A stretch of DNA of 64,000 bases. Origin: Candidatus Fukatsuia endosymbiont of Tuberolachnus salignus. Lineage in GTDB: Bacteria; Pseudomonadota; Gammaproteobacteria; Enterobacterales; Enterobacteriaceae. Every line of letters starts with the position of its first letter. The stretch's first letter is position 1. Below the pieces are notes generated by a model, which was given only the letters and a program-made list of their open reading frames with translations, was not told the DNA's origin and did not search any database. The position numbers were made by a program, and so were the translations under genes. The stretch spans positions 1,054,001 through 1,118,000 of the forward strand of contig NZ_OZ034983.1 in NCBI RefSeq assembly GCF_964030845.1, given 5' to 3'. Of the stretch, positions 1 through 9,412 are shown piece after piece.

Positions 1-5
1 AACCG

Positions 6-956
6 TTACTTCCTGAGCCGCACACTTTCCACCGCATGATTAGCACTTTTCTTCATGATCAGGCTAGCCCGTTCACGGGTGGGTAGAATATTTTGTTTTA
101 GGTTCAATCCATTTATCTCATCCCATAATTGGGTGGCTATCTTAATTGCCTCCTCTTCTGACAACCGAGCGTAGTGGTGAAAATAAGAATCTGGATTAGC
201 AAACGCACCCTGTCTGAATTTAAGGAACCGATTGATATACCAGTTTTTTAATAAATTTTCAGGTGCATCGACATAGATTGAAAAATCAACAAAATCAGAA
301 ACAAATACATGGTGGGGATCATGAGCATAATCCATCCCACTTTGTAGCACATTCAATCCTTCTAATATAAGAATATCGGGCTGTTTAACGAGTTTATTAC
401 CATCGGGCACTACGTCATACATTAGATGTGAATAAACCGGAGCCCTTACCTGACAGGATCCTGATTTAATTTCAGCAATAAAATTGACTAAATTATGCAT
501 ATCATAGGACTGAGGAAAACCTTTTTTTTTCATTAAACCACGTTCATGCAACACGTTATTGGGATGAAGAAAACCGTCGGTAGTAACAAGTTCAACACAC
601 CGATGCTCCGGCCAACGACTCAGCAATGCTTGTAATAGACGCGCCGTAGTACTTTTACCGACAGCAACACTGCCAGCGATGCCAATAACATAAGGAATTT
701 TCTGCCCATCACTACCCAAAAATTGTTCCAGCACCGCCTGACGACGTAAGTTAGAGCTGATATAAAAATTAAGCAAACGTGATAGAGGAAGGTAAATTTG
801 TGCAACTTCTTCTAATGATAAATCTTCATTAATCCCTTGAAGATTAATAAGTTCTTCTTCTGTTAATGTGAGTGGAACCGAATTACGCAAGGCTGCCCAC
901 TGAGTCCGATTGAATTCTAAGTAAGACATTGTCAACGATCGATCTTTTTTTATCAT
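6..956 (-). CDS. coaA: Pantothenate kinase (type I)
   Basis: Phosphorylates pantothenate with ATP, the first and rate-controlling step of coenzyme A synthesis, in the cytoplasm. The 316-residue product has the same length as E. coli CoaA and aligns throughout. The P-loop GSVAVGKST lies at about residues 95-103, followed by the conserved TTDGFLHP stretch and the C-terminal NILPTRERASLI block. The ATG at 956 gives the family length; a second ATG ten codons in is less likely. The gene is complete and ends only five bases from the window edge. An IS630-type element lies behind it, so the usual neighbours are not seen. Confidence 0.97.
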   Translation of the reverse strand: MIKKDRSLTMSYLEFNRTQWAALRNSVPLTLTEEELINLQGINEDLSLEEVAQIYLPLSRLLNFYISSNLRRQAVLEQFLGSDGQKIPYVIGIAGSVAVGKSTTARLLQALLSRWPEHRCVELVTTDGFLHPNNVLHERGLMKKKGFPQSYDMHNLVNFIAEIKSGSCQVRAPVYSHLMYDVVPDGNKLVKQPDILILEGLNVLQSGMDYAHDPHHVFVSDFVDFSIYVDAPENLLKNWYINRFLKFRQGAFANPDSYFHHYARLSEEEAIKIATQLWDEINGLNLKQNILPTRERASLIMKKSANHAVESVRLRK

Positions 957-1139
957 AAACCAAATTCTATCTGTTAGTACAATGTAAGAAAGGCGTTATA
1001 TATCGACCCTGGATAAAAACCAGGCTGCATATTATAGGGAGCTAAGTTTTTAGCGTAGATATTTTTTATCCTCTGAGCATTATTATCTTTTAATTCACGT
1101 AGCAGGTTATAGCGTAACGTATTAATTTTGATTACAATG
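957..1139. other. Gap between coaA and the IS630 element
   Basis: AT-rich non-coding stretch holding the upstream region of coaA. A short hairpin can be drawn at about 1009-1024 (CCTGGATAAAAACCAGG). I see no gene here. Confidence 0.5.
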
Positions 1140-2017
1140 TATAGCTAAATTATTTAACAGGGAGTTAGCGATGAGCCACTCTGTCGATTTTCGCCGTAAA
1201 GTTCTGGGTATTCGAGAGCAAGAAAACTTGAGTATCAGAGAGACCGCTAAACGCTTCCACATTGGTTCAGCTTCCGTTACCCGCTGGCTCAGTCGTATCG
1301 AGGTTAAAGCTTCTTCCCCCCGTCGGCGTAAGCTTGATAAAGTGGCGTTAGCTGAAGATGTTGCACGTTATCCCGATGCTTACCAACGGGAACGGGCGGC
1401 GCGCTTTCAGGTGTGCCAGAAAGCCATTTGGCAGGCACTGAAAAACCTGGGCGTCACCTATAAAAAAAAACCTGCGTCATCCCAAGGCAGACGAAGAGAC
1501 ACGGCGTGCCTTCCAGGACACGATAGCCTGCTATAAAAAGCAGGGAAAACCGGTCGTTTATCTGGATGAAAGCGGTTTCGCACACGATAGGCCACGAACC
1601 CACGGTTATGCTGCACGAGGTCAACGCTGTTGGGGTACCCAGGATGGGCAGGCTAAGGGCCGGACAAATGTCATTGGCGCGTTACTGGGAACCGTCCTGA
1701 TGGCGGTCGGATTATTTTTTTGTTCCATTAACAGTGATGTTTTTTACGCCTGGGTTACCCAGCGCCTTTTGCCTACTCTTCCTCCTCATTGTGTCATCGT
1801 GATGGATAACGCCAGTTTCCACAAACGTCTCGACATTCAGCAGGCTATCAGTAAAGCCGGGCATCGGATTGAATATCTCACTCCCTACTCACCTGCTCTC
1901 AATCCCATTGAACATAAATGGGCACAAGCCAAAAGCAAAAGAAGGGACTTAAATTGCAGCCTTGACGCCTTATTCTCTCAATATAGTGCATAATCATTAT
2001 TATGTCGTTCAGCCATA
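1140..2017 (+). mobile_element. IS630-family insertion sequence with frameshifted transposase
   Basis: The transposase is split between two frames. The first part (1171-1536) holds an N-terminal helix-turn-helix; the second runs in the next frame to 1993 (its first ATG-led stretch starts at 1700). The frames join at a run of nine A at 1462-1470, and removing one A gives a continuous protein of about 274 residues. All three DDE positions survive in the second frame: Asp in YLDESGFA, Asp in VIVMDNASFH and Glu in NPIEHKW. Possible imperfect terminal repeats start with TA at 1140 and end with TA at 2017 (TATAGCTAAA against TATGGCTGAA), in keeping with IS630 insertion at TA. The shift could be a mutation, a sequencing error in the A-run, or programmed or slippage-based expression. 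The borders are less certain than the transposase identity. Confidence 0.85.
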
Positions 2018-2053
2018 TAGGCCTATTGTGGATACGAAATTTCATGAAAGCAA

Positions 2054-4252
2054 TTAACTGTCTATAGGATCAACATCCAACGCCCACTTGACCTTTTTAG
2101 CCAGTGGCAACTCGGTGATTAATGGTCGAAAATGGCTCATTAGTTGCTGCAATCGGCAGCGTGAAGGATGCTGGAGTAACAATTGCCAACGAAAACGCCC
2201 ATTCCGTTTTGCCTGTAAAGCCGTTACCGGCCCCATGATCCAGAGTGCATCATCTTTCAAAGAACTCGATTCCAGTAAATGACGCAATTGTTGTAAAAAT
2301 AACATCGATTGCTGATTATCGTGATCCTCGCTACGCACGATGATATGGCGAGTATAAGGCGGTAAAAATGCGTTCTTCCGCTCTATTAACGTTTGTTCAG
2401 CAAAAGCTGAATAGCCCTGTTGCAACAAAATTTGCAGCAAAGGATGCTCAGGGTGATGTGTTTGCAAAAAGACTTCTCCTTGCTTTCCCGCTCGCCCTGC
2501 TCGACCTGAAACTTGAATATAAAGTTGAGCAAAACTTTCAGATGAACGAAAATCAGCCGAAAATAACGCACCATCTACATCTAACAGAGCTACTAGGGTA
2601 ACGTCTGGAAAGTGATGTCCCTTAGCCAACATTTGTGTACCAATCAGAATACGCGCACCCCCTTGGTGAACATCATCCAAATATTTTTCCAGTGATCCTT
2701 TACGGCTAGTGGTATCACGATCGATCCGTGTGATAGGCGTATCAGGGAACAAAGGGCGCAAATCATTTTCTAATTGTTCAGTGCCCACACCCACAGAGAG
2801 TAAATGAGTAGAGCCACACTCTGGGCACTGTATCGTTATCGATCGTTGACTGTCACAATGGTGACAACGTAAATGCCGCTGATTTTGGTGCAGAGTATAA
2901 TAGTGGTCACAGCGCTGACATTCAGCGATCCAGCCGCATTCATGACAAAGTAAAGCAGGCGCGTAACCACGACGGTTAAGAAATAACATAACCTGATTCT
3001 TGGCTTTCAGATGATCTCGCATCCGTTCTAGCAAGGGTTGAGAAAGTCCAACCTTAAGATGCAATCCTTTTATATCAATTAGATGATGGTTAGCAGCTGT
3101 GGCGTTACCGGCACGTTTGGATAACGTAAGCTGTCGATATTTTCCTAGCTGTACATTATGTAATGTTTCCAACGCCGGTGTTGCTGATCCCATGACGATA
3201 GGAATATTTTCTTCCCGCGCCCGAAATATGGCGAGATCGCGCGCATGATAACGCCAACCTTCCTGTTGTTTGTATGAATTATCGTGTTCTTCATCGATAA
3301 TTATCCCACCGAGCTGCAAAAAAGGAGTGAACAATGCGGATCGGGTACCTATGACGATAGCTGCTTCGCCACTGCGCGCTCGTAGCCATACCGATAACCG
3401 TTCACTGTCGTTTAACGCTGAATGTAGTACCACAACGGGCGCGTTAAAGCGCTCACGGAAACGTGCAATAGTCTGTGGTGTCAAACCAATTTCAGGCACT
3501 AAAATCAGCGCTTGTCGCCCTTGAGAAAGAATATTCTCTAATATACTCAAATAGACTTCGGTTTTGCCTGAACCTGTCACGCCAGCCAGTAACCAGGCAA
3601 CAAAATGTTGATCCTCGCGACCTATGGCTTCCACTGCTGCCACTTGCTCACTATTAAGCTGTAGACGCTCACCCATGCACGAAAATTGGCAACGCCAGTC
3701 AGTGCTTATCCTCTCTTGCTCGCATACTGTGATCAACCCTTTATCACTCAAGCTTTTCAAGGCAGCAGGGGTTAATCCCATTTCATTCGTTTGATGGCGA
3801 TAAAGCGGTTGTTGTAACAAGGCAGCGAGTACCCGCTGTTGCCTTGGAGCAGATTTCAGGCTTTCTAGCGGCGTTGCTCGCCCTTGTTCAGTAACAACCC
3901 ACTGACATAATGGCGTAAATTGAGCGGGCTTTCCTTGACGCAACAAGATAGGCAGCGCATGGAATAATACCTCCCCGATGGGATAATGATAATAATCAGC
4001 AGCCCAACAAAGAATGTGCCACAGGCTAACAGGGAATAGACTCTGACTATCCAGAATAGCCTCAATAGCTTTGAGTTTTTCGTAAGGCAATGTACTGGTT
4101 GTACTGATCCCGGTCACTATGCCAATGGCCTTACGTTTACCAAAGGGGATCCTCACACGGGCACCCACAGCAGGGGATATCACAACACTGTCTAATCGAT
4201 AGTCGAAAGTCCGAGCCAGTGGTACCGGTAATGCAATTTGAAAAACGAGCAT
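2054..4252 (-). CDS. priA: Primosomal replication protein N' (PriA helicase)
   Basis: A 3'-5' superfamily 2 DNA helicase that recognises abandoned replication forks and reloads the replisome. The 732-residue length is normal for the family. The N-terminal 3'-DNA-binding domain (MLVFQIALPVPL) comes first, then Walker A GVTGSGKT at about 223-231 and the DEEHD box. Next come paired-cysteine zinc motifs (CHEC, CQRC, CHHC, CPEC) inserted in the helicase core and the motif QVSGRAGR. It is transcribed away from rpmE, as in E. coli. No frameshifts are seen. Confidence 0.97.
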   Translation of the reverse strand: MLVFQIALPVPLARTFDYRLDSVVISPAVGARVRIPFGKRKAIGIVTGISTTSTLPYEKLKAIEAILDSQSLFPVSLWHILCWAADYYHYPIGEVLFHALPILLRQGKPAQFTPLCQWVVTEQGRATPLESLKSAPRQQRVLAALLQQPLYRHQTNEMGLTPAALKSLSDKGLITVCEQERISTDWRCQFSCMGERLQLNSEQVAAVEAIGREDQHFVAWLLAGVTGSGKTEVYLSILENILSQGRQALILVPEIGLTPQTIARFRERFNAPVVVLHSALNDSERLSVWLRARSGEAAIVIGTRSALFTPFLQLGGIIIDEEHDNSYKQQEGWRYHARDLAIFRAREENIPIVMGSATPALETLHNVQLGKYRQLTLSKRAGNATAANHHLIDIKGLHLKVGLSQPLLERMRDHLKAKNQVMLFLNRRGYAPALLCHECGWIAECQRCDHYYTLHQNQRHLRCHHCDSQRSITIQCPECGSTHLLSVGVGTEQLENDLRPLFPDTPITRIDRDTTSRKGSLEKYLDDVHQGGARILIGTQMLAKGHHFPDVTLVALLDVDGALFSADFRSSESFAQLYIQVSGRAGRAGKQGEVFLQTHHPEHPLLQILLQQGYSAFAEQTLIERKNAFLPPYTRHIIVRSEDHDNQQSMLFLQQLRHLLESSSLKDDALWIMGPVTALQAKRNGRFRWQLLLQHPSRCRLQQLMSHFRPLITELPLAKKVKWALDVDPIDS

Positions 4253-4447
4253 GACATCATCCTTACAATCTGTAGCACCGATTGCGCACAGAGTTAACTT
4301 CTTGTATGATCCGACGCCTTTGATACAATCCAGTATCGACGACAGAACGGTATCAACAGCATAATATCGTCATTACTATTGCCAACTACGTGTAGTGTCT
4401 GGCGGAACAAGGCCCGATAGCGACACGGCCTTCATTAGAGGTTTGCC

Positions 4448-4663
4448 ATGAAAAAAGATATCCACCCTGAATGCCACACCATTACTGCAACTTGCTCTTG
4501 TGGTAATAGTATGAAGATCAGCTCTACCCTTGCTTGTAACCTGAACTTAGACGTTTGTGGTGCATGCCACCCATTCTACACGGGCAAACAGCGTGACGCT
4601 GCTACTGGTGGTCGTGCCGAGCGTTTCAGCAAACGTTTCAATATACCGGGCATAACACGATAA
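4448..4663 (+). CDS. rpmE: 50S ribosomal protein L31, zinc-binding form
   Basis: Ribosomal protein L31 of the large subunit, at the bridge to the small subunit. The 71 residues match E. coli L31 closely and start with the same MKKDIHP. Cysteines at 16, 18, 37 and 40 form the zinc site, so this is the C+ (zinc-dependent) form. The priA-rpmE-metJ order matches enteric bacteria. A purine-rich AGAGG lies about nine bases before the ATG. The gene ends at a shared terminator facing metJ. Confidence 0.97.
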   Translation: MKKDIHPECHTITATCSCGNSMKISSTLACNLNLDVCGACHPFYTGKQRDAATGGRAERFSKRFNIPGITR

Positions 4664-4684
4664 CTTTACACACTAGATAGAAAG

Positions 4685-4707
4685 AAAAAACGCCGTAGGG
4701 CGTTTTT
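4685..4707. terminator. Bidirectional terminator between rpmE and metJ
   Basis: Perfect hairpin AAAAACGCC-GTAG-GGCGTTTTT: a GC core with A-tract on one side and T-tract on the other. It can act as an intrinsic terminator on both strands. It sits just after the rpmE stop and beyond the metJ stop, as expected for a convergent pair. Confidence 0.85.
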
Positions 4708-4781
4708 GATTTGCGTTTGTTTTAACTGCCGTCCGTATATCAGCCATGCCTCGATGAATAGGCCCGTGTGTAGTGGGCCTG

Positions 4782-5099
4782 TTAGTATTCCCAGGTATCA
4801 GGATTAAGTCCCAGTTCACGCATATATATTTTTGCGGCTTCAGGGATCTCATCGCTACGTTCTTTACGCAAATCGGCATCATTCGGCAGAGGTTGGCTGG
4901 TAAATGCATGCAAAAACGCTTCGCATAACAATTCACTATTAGTGGCATGGCGTAGGTTATTGACTTGGCGCCGGGTTCGCTCATCAGTGAGTATTTTCAA
5001 TACGTTGAGCGGAATGGAAACCGTAATTTTTTTGACCTGTTCACTTTTTTTGCCGTGTTCAACGTAAGGGCTAACATACTCGCCGTTCCACTTCGCCAT
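4782..5099 (-). CDS. metJ: Methionine regulon repressor MetJ
   Basis: S-adenosylmethionine-dependent ribbon-helix-helix repressor of methionine synthesis genes. The 105 residues equal the E. coli length and are near-identical in the KKITVSIPLNVLKILTDERTRRQ operator-binding strand and the HATNSELLCEAFLHAF helices. In E. coli metJ is divergent from metB-metL. Here the upstream side carries only an unrecognised stretch, a MITE-like element and a dctA pseudogene, so the usual regulated neighbours are absent from this locus. I found no clear array of AGACGTCT-type Met boxes in front of it. Confidence 0.96.
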   Translation of the reverse strand: MAKWNGEYVSPYVEHGKKSEQVKKITVSIPLNVLKILTDERTRRQVNNLRHATNSELLCEAFLHAFTSQPLPNDADLRKERSDEIPEAAKIYMRELGLNPDTWEY

Positions 5100-5260
5100 G
5101 AGATACCTTAAATTTATCGAAAATACTATATTATGAAAACCGGCTCAGGCCGTCATCACGGTTTGTTCGACGCCACGCTATTGAGGATGCTTTTTTCAGC
5201 CAGAAAGACCGTAATGTTAGCTGTTATTATTGTTTTTCTCAATCTACACATCAAGATGTA
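5100..5260. other. metJ upstream region, no recognised gene
   Basis: Divergent side of metJ, where metB would start in E. coli. Short reading frames cross it, but none resembles MetB or another family I know. It runs directly into the MITE-like repeat. Confidence 0.5.
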
Positions 5261-5412
5261 CTGGACTTCTTGCAAAGCCGTAGTTCGTTATACGAAGTCA
5301 AAGCACCTGGCACACAACTGCACGGCACATACGGACACATGGGGATCACGAGCACCACGTAACGCAGAATTTACAACACACAGCACCACGCAGTGGGTTT
5401 TGCAAGAATCTA
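5261..5412 (+). repeat. MITE-like element family 1, copy A
   Basis: About 150 bp bounded by inverted ends GGACTTCTTGCAAAGCC and GGGTTTTGCAAGAATC. The interior matches the other family 1 copies (GTTATACGAAGTCAAAGCACC, and GAGCACCACGTAACGC). Ends and interior are more diverged than in copies D and G. It lies between metJ and the 3' end of the dctA pseudogene. Confidence 0.8.
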
Positions 5413-6661
5413 GTGTTTACTTGAAAGTGTCCTTTGCAACTGCTCATTATCCAGTTGATTACAACATTTTGCGACAACAATAGTTGCCACACCATTACCC
5501 ACCAAATTCGTCAGTGCTCTGCCTTCCGACATAAAGCGGTCAATACCCAAAATCAATGCAAGACCCGCCAATGGTAAATGGCCCACTGTTGATATAGTCG
5601 CTGCTAGCACAATAAAACCACTACCCGTTACCCCTACTGCGCCTTTCGATGAGATCAGCAGTACCACCAGTAAGGTTAACTGATGCATAAGATCCATAGG
5701 TGTGTTGGTAGCTTGTGCAATAAACACCGCCGCCATAGTTAAATAGATCGCAGTACCATCCAGATTAAAAGAGTAACCGGTTGGTAGTACTAACCCAACC
5801 ACTGATTTTTCACAGCCGATTTTTTCCATTTTTTCCAACATCCGCTGAAACACAGATTCAGTGGAACAAGTACCCAACACAATCAGTAGCTCTTCTTTGA
5901 TATAACGAATAAAGGCGAAGATACTGAAACCGTTGGCTCTAGCAATCATACCTAATATCACAACCACAAACATGACACAGGTTGTATAAAAACAGGTAAT
6001 CAACTGACCTAATTGTAGCAATGAGCCAATACCGTATTTACCGACAGTAAACGCCATTGCTCCAAATGCGCCCAATGGGGCCAATCGCATGATCATATTG
6101 GTGATGCCGAAAATAACTTGCGAAAAACTTTCAACAACATTGAAAATCAATCGGCCTTTTTCACCTAAACGATGCAGTGTGAAACCAAACAATATCGCCA
6201 ACAGCAATATTTGTAGAATATTCCCACCGACAAAAGCACTAGCAAAACTATTGGGGATCATATCCAACAGGAAAGGGGCAATCCCTTGCTGCGAAGCTTG
6301 CTCAGCATAGGTAGCAACAGCTTTAACATCGAGTGATGTGGGATCAACATTCATGCCCACGCCAGGTTGCACAATGTTAACAACAACCAAACCGATAATT
6401 AGCGCCAAGGTGCTGACAGCTTCGAAATCAAGTAGCGCAATGGCACCGGTACGCCCAACTGCTTTCAGATTTTCCATACCGGCACCGTTACCACGGCACA
6501 AAAAAGAATTGATGGAATAATCATTTTGATAAGTTTTACAAACCATCACCGAGTGCTTTCATTTGGATACCCAAGCTAGGGTAGAAATAAGCTAACAGGA
6601 CACCTAATATGATCGCGATTATTACTTGAAGATATAACCTGTTAAATATTGAAGTTTGCAT
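5410..6661 (-). pseudogene. dctA: C4-dicarboxylate transporter DctA, frameshifted
   Basis: Remnant of the proton-coupled succinate/fumarate/malate carrier. Translation from an ATG at 6661 gives a normal DctA N-terminus (MQTSIFNRLYLQV) for about 42 codons, ending MKALGDGL followed by a stop. The next segment (KLIKMIIPSILFCAVVT) is in a second frame. From about 6480 a third frame runs to 5410, carrying conserved GFIVLAATIS and FMSEGRALTNLVGNG blocks. Comparison with E. coli implies two small indels, one after codon 41 and one near the GIAGME block. The downstream frame is open for about 380 codons but lacks the first membrane segments, so a working carrier is unlikely. The decay looks recent. 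Confidence 0.88.
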
Positions 6662-6925
6662 ATTATCCTTGAGAGTAACGACGTGTTTCTCATCCGGATT
6701 TTTTCATCTATATCACGGACGCGCTAACACAAAAATTAGCACTCACATAATAATATGTAAAAACTAATATGTAACAAACAATTGATATAGCAGGGGCCAT
6801 ATAATAGGGTTGGCTTGATAAAAAATATTATTTAATATCAATATATGAATGTAAACTTTACAATCAATTTATACGGCTTATGTTATATATTAAATCTATT
6901 AATTTAATGTGCTCATTTCATCCCA
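6662..6925. other. AT-rich gap between dctA pseudogene and gyrB terminator
   Basis: About 260 bp of very AT-rich sequence with the former dctA promoter region. I see no gene or repeat here. Confidence 0.6.
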
Positions 6926-6962
6926 AAAAAATCCAGAGATAGATACCCTACTCTGGATTTTG
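6926..6962 (-). terminator. Intrinsic terminator after gyrB
   Basis: On the minus strand ATCCAGAG pairs with CTCTGGAT and is followed by a T-run. It lies 17 bases beyond the gyrB stop and closes the dnaA-dnaN-recF-gyrB unit. Confidence 0.8.
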
Positions 6963-6978
6963 ATCATCAGCAAAACCA

Positions 6979-9396
6979 TTAAATATCGATATTGGCGGCT
7001 CTCAACGCATTTTCTTCAATAAAAGCACGGCGGGGCTCCACCGCATCGCCCATAAGAGTAGTGAACAGTTGATCAGCAGCAATGGCATCCTTTATCATGA
7101 CACGCAGCATACGACGACCTGCGGGATCCATTGTGGTTTCCCATAATTGATCAGCGTTCATCTCTCCCAAACCTTTATAGCGTTGGATCGTCAGGCCGCG
7201 ACGGGATTCTTTCACCAGCCAATCCAGAGCCTCTTCAAAACTATCCACAGCTATACGACGCTCACCCCGCTCAACAAACGCGCCCTCTTCTAATAAACCA
7301 CGTAGTTTTTCACCCAACTGGCAAATTTTTCGGTACTCACCTCCGTGGACAAAATCAAAATCCAGATTGTAATCAGTATCGACCCCGTGGGTACGAATAC
7401 GCAGCACCGGTTCAAACAGCGAGCGTTCACGATCCTCATGCACTATGGAACTATAACTACTACCCTGTTGTTCTTTTGCATTCAATAACGTTACCAAAGA
7501 ATCTATCCATTGTTGAACGGTTTCTTTATCGGTCAACCCCTTTTCTTTTAAGCTTGGCTGATAAATCAGACTATTCAACAGAGCACGTGGGTAGCGCCGC
7601 TCCATACGGTTAATGGTCTTCTGTACGCTATAATGTTCTGCAATCAATTTTTCTAATGGCTCGCCAGCCAATGCCGGTGCATAGGCATTGGTGTGTAACG
7701 CCGCACCGTCAAGAGCCAAAGACAGCTGATACTGCTCCATTGCTTCATCATCTTTGATGTATTGCTCTTGTTTGCCTTTTTTGACTTTATACAAGGGTGG
7801 CTGCGCGATAAATATATGACCACGCTCAATAAGTTCTGGCATTTGGCGATAGAAAAAGGTCAATAACAAAGTGCGGATATGTGAACCATCGACATCGGCA
7901 TCGGTCATAATAATGATGCTGTGATAACGCAATTTCTCTACATTATATTCATCACGCCCGATACCACAGCCCAGAGCAGTTATCAGTGTCGCCACTTCCT
8001 GCGAAGAGAGCATTTTATCGAAACGGGCTTTTTCTACGTTTAGAATTTTACCTTTCAACGGCAAAATTGCCTGATTTTTGCGATTGCGACCCTGTTTAGC
8101 CGATCCACCCGCAGAATCCCCCTCTACAAGATAAAGTTCCGATAACGCGGGATCACGCTCCTGACAATCGGCCAGCTTACCCGGTAAACCGGCCAGATCT
8201 AAAGCACCTTTACGACGCGTCAATTCACGGGCTTTACGTGCGGCCTCGCGGGCGCGGGCCGCATCAATAATTTTGTTCACTACAATTTTAGCGTCAGCCG
8301 GATTTTCCAGTAAATATTCTACTAGCTTCTCGTTCATCAGGGTTTCAACCGCGGTTTTTACTTCGGAGGAAACCAGCCTATCTTTGGTTTGTGAAGAGAA
8401 TTTAGGATCCGGCACTTTCACGGAAACCACCGCAATCAGACCTTCGCGGGCATCATCACCCGTAGCGCTGATTTTTGCTTTTTTGCTGTAACCTTCTTTA
8501 TCCATATAGCTATTCAGCGTGCGGGTCATTGCGGTGCGAAAGCCCACTAAATGGGTACCCCCGTCACGTTGTGGGATATTATTGGTAAAACAGTAGATGT
8601 TTTCTTGAAAACCATCGTTCCACTGTAATGCTACCTCCACACCGATATCATCTTTGATGGTAGAAAAGTAAAATACTTTCGGATGGATTGGGTTTTTGTT
8701 TTTATTCAGATATTCGACAAACGCCCGGATACCCCCCTCATAGTGGAAATGATCTTCTTTATCGCTACGTTTGTCCTGTAGCTTAATGGAGATACCGGAA
8801 TTAAGAAAAGATAACTCCCGCAAGCGTCTGGCCAGCGTTTCATATTGAAACTCTGTGTTATTGGTGAAGGTCTGCAAACTTGGCCAGAAACGTACCTTAG
8901 TACCCGTTTGTTGTGTTTCACCAACAATTTTAAGGGAAGTCTGTGGTTCTCCCATCATGTAAGTCTGTTCGTGTACTTTCCCTTCACGATGGATAACCAA
9001 TTCTAGTTTTTCTGACAACGCATTCACTACCGATACGCCAACACCGTGCAAACCACCAGAGACTTTGTAGGCGTTATCGTCAAATTTACCACCCGCATGG
9101 AGCACCGTCATAATGACCTGTGCCGCAGACACGCCTTCTTCTTCGTGCAAACCGGTTGGAATACCACGACCATCATCCTGTACCGATACCGAGTTATCCG
9201 CATGAATGATCACCATAATCTCTTTACAATGACCAGCGAGAGCTTCGTCAATCGCATTATCGACAACTTCGAATACCATATGGTGCAGACCGCTGCCGTC
9301 GTCAGTATCACCGATATACATGCCCGGACGCTTACGAACCGCATCCAAACCTTTTAATACCTTGATACTTGAAGAATCATAAGTATTTGACATCAA
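6979..9396 (-). CDS. gyrB: DNA gyrase subunit B
   Basis: ATPase and part of the cleavage core of DNA gyrase, which introduces negative supercoils. The 805 residues match the 804 of E. coli. The N-terminal GHKL ATPase has DNAIDEALAGH and the GGLHGVGVSVVNALS lid. The TOPRIM part has LVEGDSAGGSAKQGR and DADVDGSHI, and the C-terminus has the RYKGLGEMN block. It starts 16 bases after the recF stop, as the last gene of the dnaA operon. Confidence 0.98.
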   Translation of the reverse strand: MMSNTYDSSSIKVLKGLDAVRKRPGMYIGDTDDGSGLHHMVFEVVDNAIDEALAGHCKEIMVIIHADNSVSVQDDGRGIPTGLHEEEGVSAAQVIMTVLHAGGKFDDNAYKVSGGLHGVGVSVVNALSEKLELVIHREGKVHEQTYMMGEPQTSLKIVGETQQTGTKVRFWPSLQTFTNNTEFQYETLARRLRELSFLNSGISIKLQDKRSDKEDHFHYEGGIRAFVEYLNKNKNPIHPKVFYFSTIKDDIGVEVALQWNDGFQENIYCFTNNIPQRDGGTHLVGFRTAMTRTLNSYMDKEGYSKKAKISATGDDAREGLIAVVSVKVPDPKFSSQTKDRLVSSEVKTAVETLMNEKLVEYLLENPADAKIVVNKIIDAARAREAARKARELTRRKGALDLAGLPGKLADCQERDPALSELYLVEGDSAGGSAKQGRNRKNQAILPLKGKILNVEKARFDKMLSSQEVATLITALGCGIGRDEYNVEKLRYHSIIIMTDADVDGSHIRTLLLTFFYRQMPELIERGHIFIAQPPLYKVKKGKQEQYIKDDEAMEQYQLSLALDGAALHTNAYAPALAGEPLEKLIAEHYSVQKTINRMERRYPRALLNSLIYQPSLKEKGLTDKETVQQWIDSLVTLLNAKEQQGSSYSSIVHEDRERSLFEPVLRIRTHGVDTDYNLDFDFVHGGEYRKICQLGEKLRGLLEEGAFVERGERRIAVDSFEEALDWLVKESRRGLTIQRYKGLGEMNADQLWETTMDPAGRRMLRVMIKDAIAADQLFTTLMGDAVEPRRAFIEENALRAANIDI

Positions 9397-9412
9397 CGTT
9401 TCTCACTTATTT

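Noticed and set aside
1140..2017. This IS630 copy as the driver of the family 1 or 2 MITE-like elements
   Set aside because: Its apparent ends (TATAGCTAAATT type) do not match the termini of either family; another transposase would be needed.
5133..5483. A 116-codon plus-strand frame upstream of metJ
   Set aside because: It runs through a MITE-like repeat and into the dctA pseudogene, and resembles no protein.
7131..7613. A 160-codon plus-strand frame opposite gyrB
   Set aside because: It is a shadow of the highly conserved gyrB frame.
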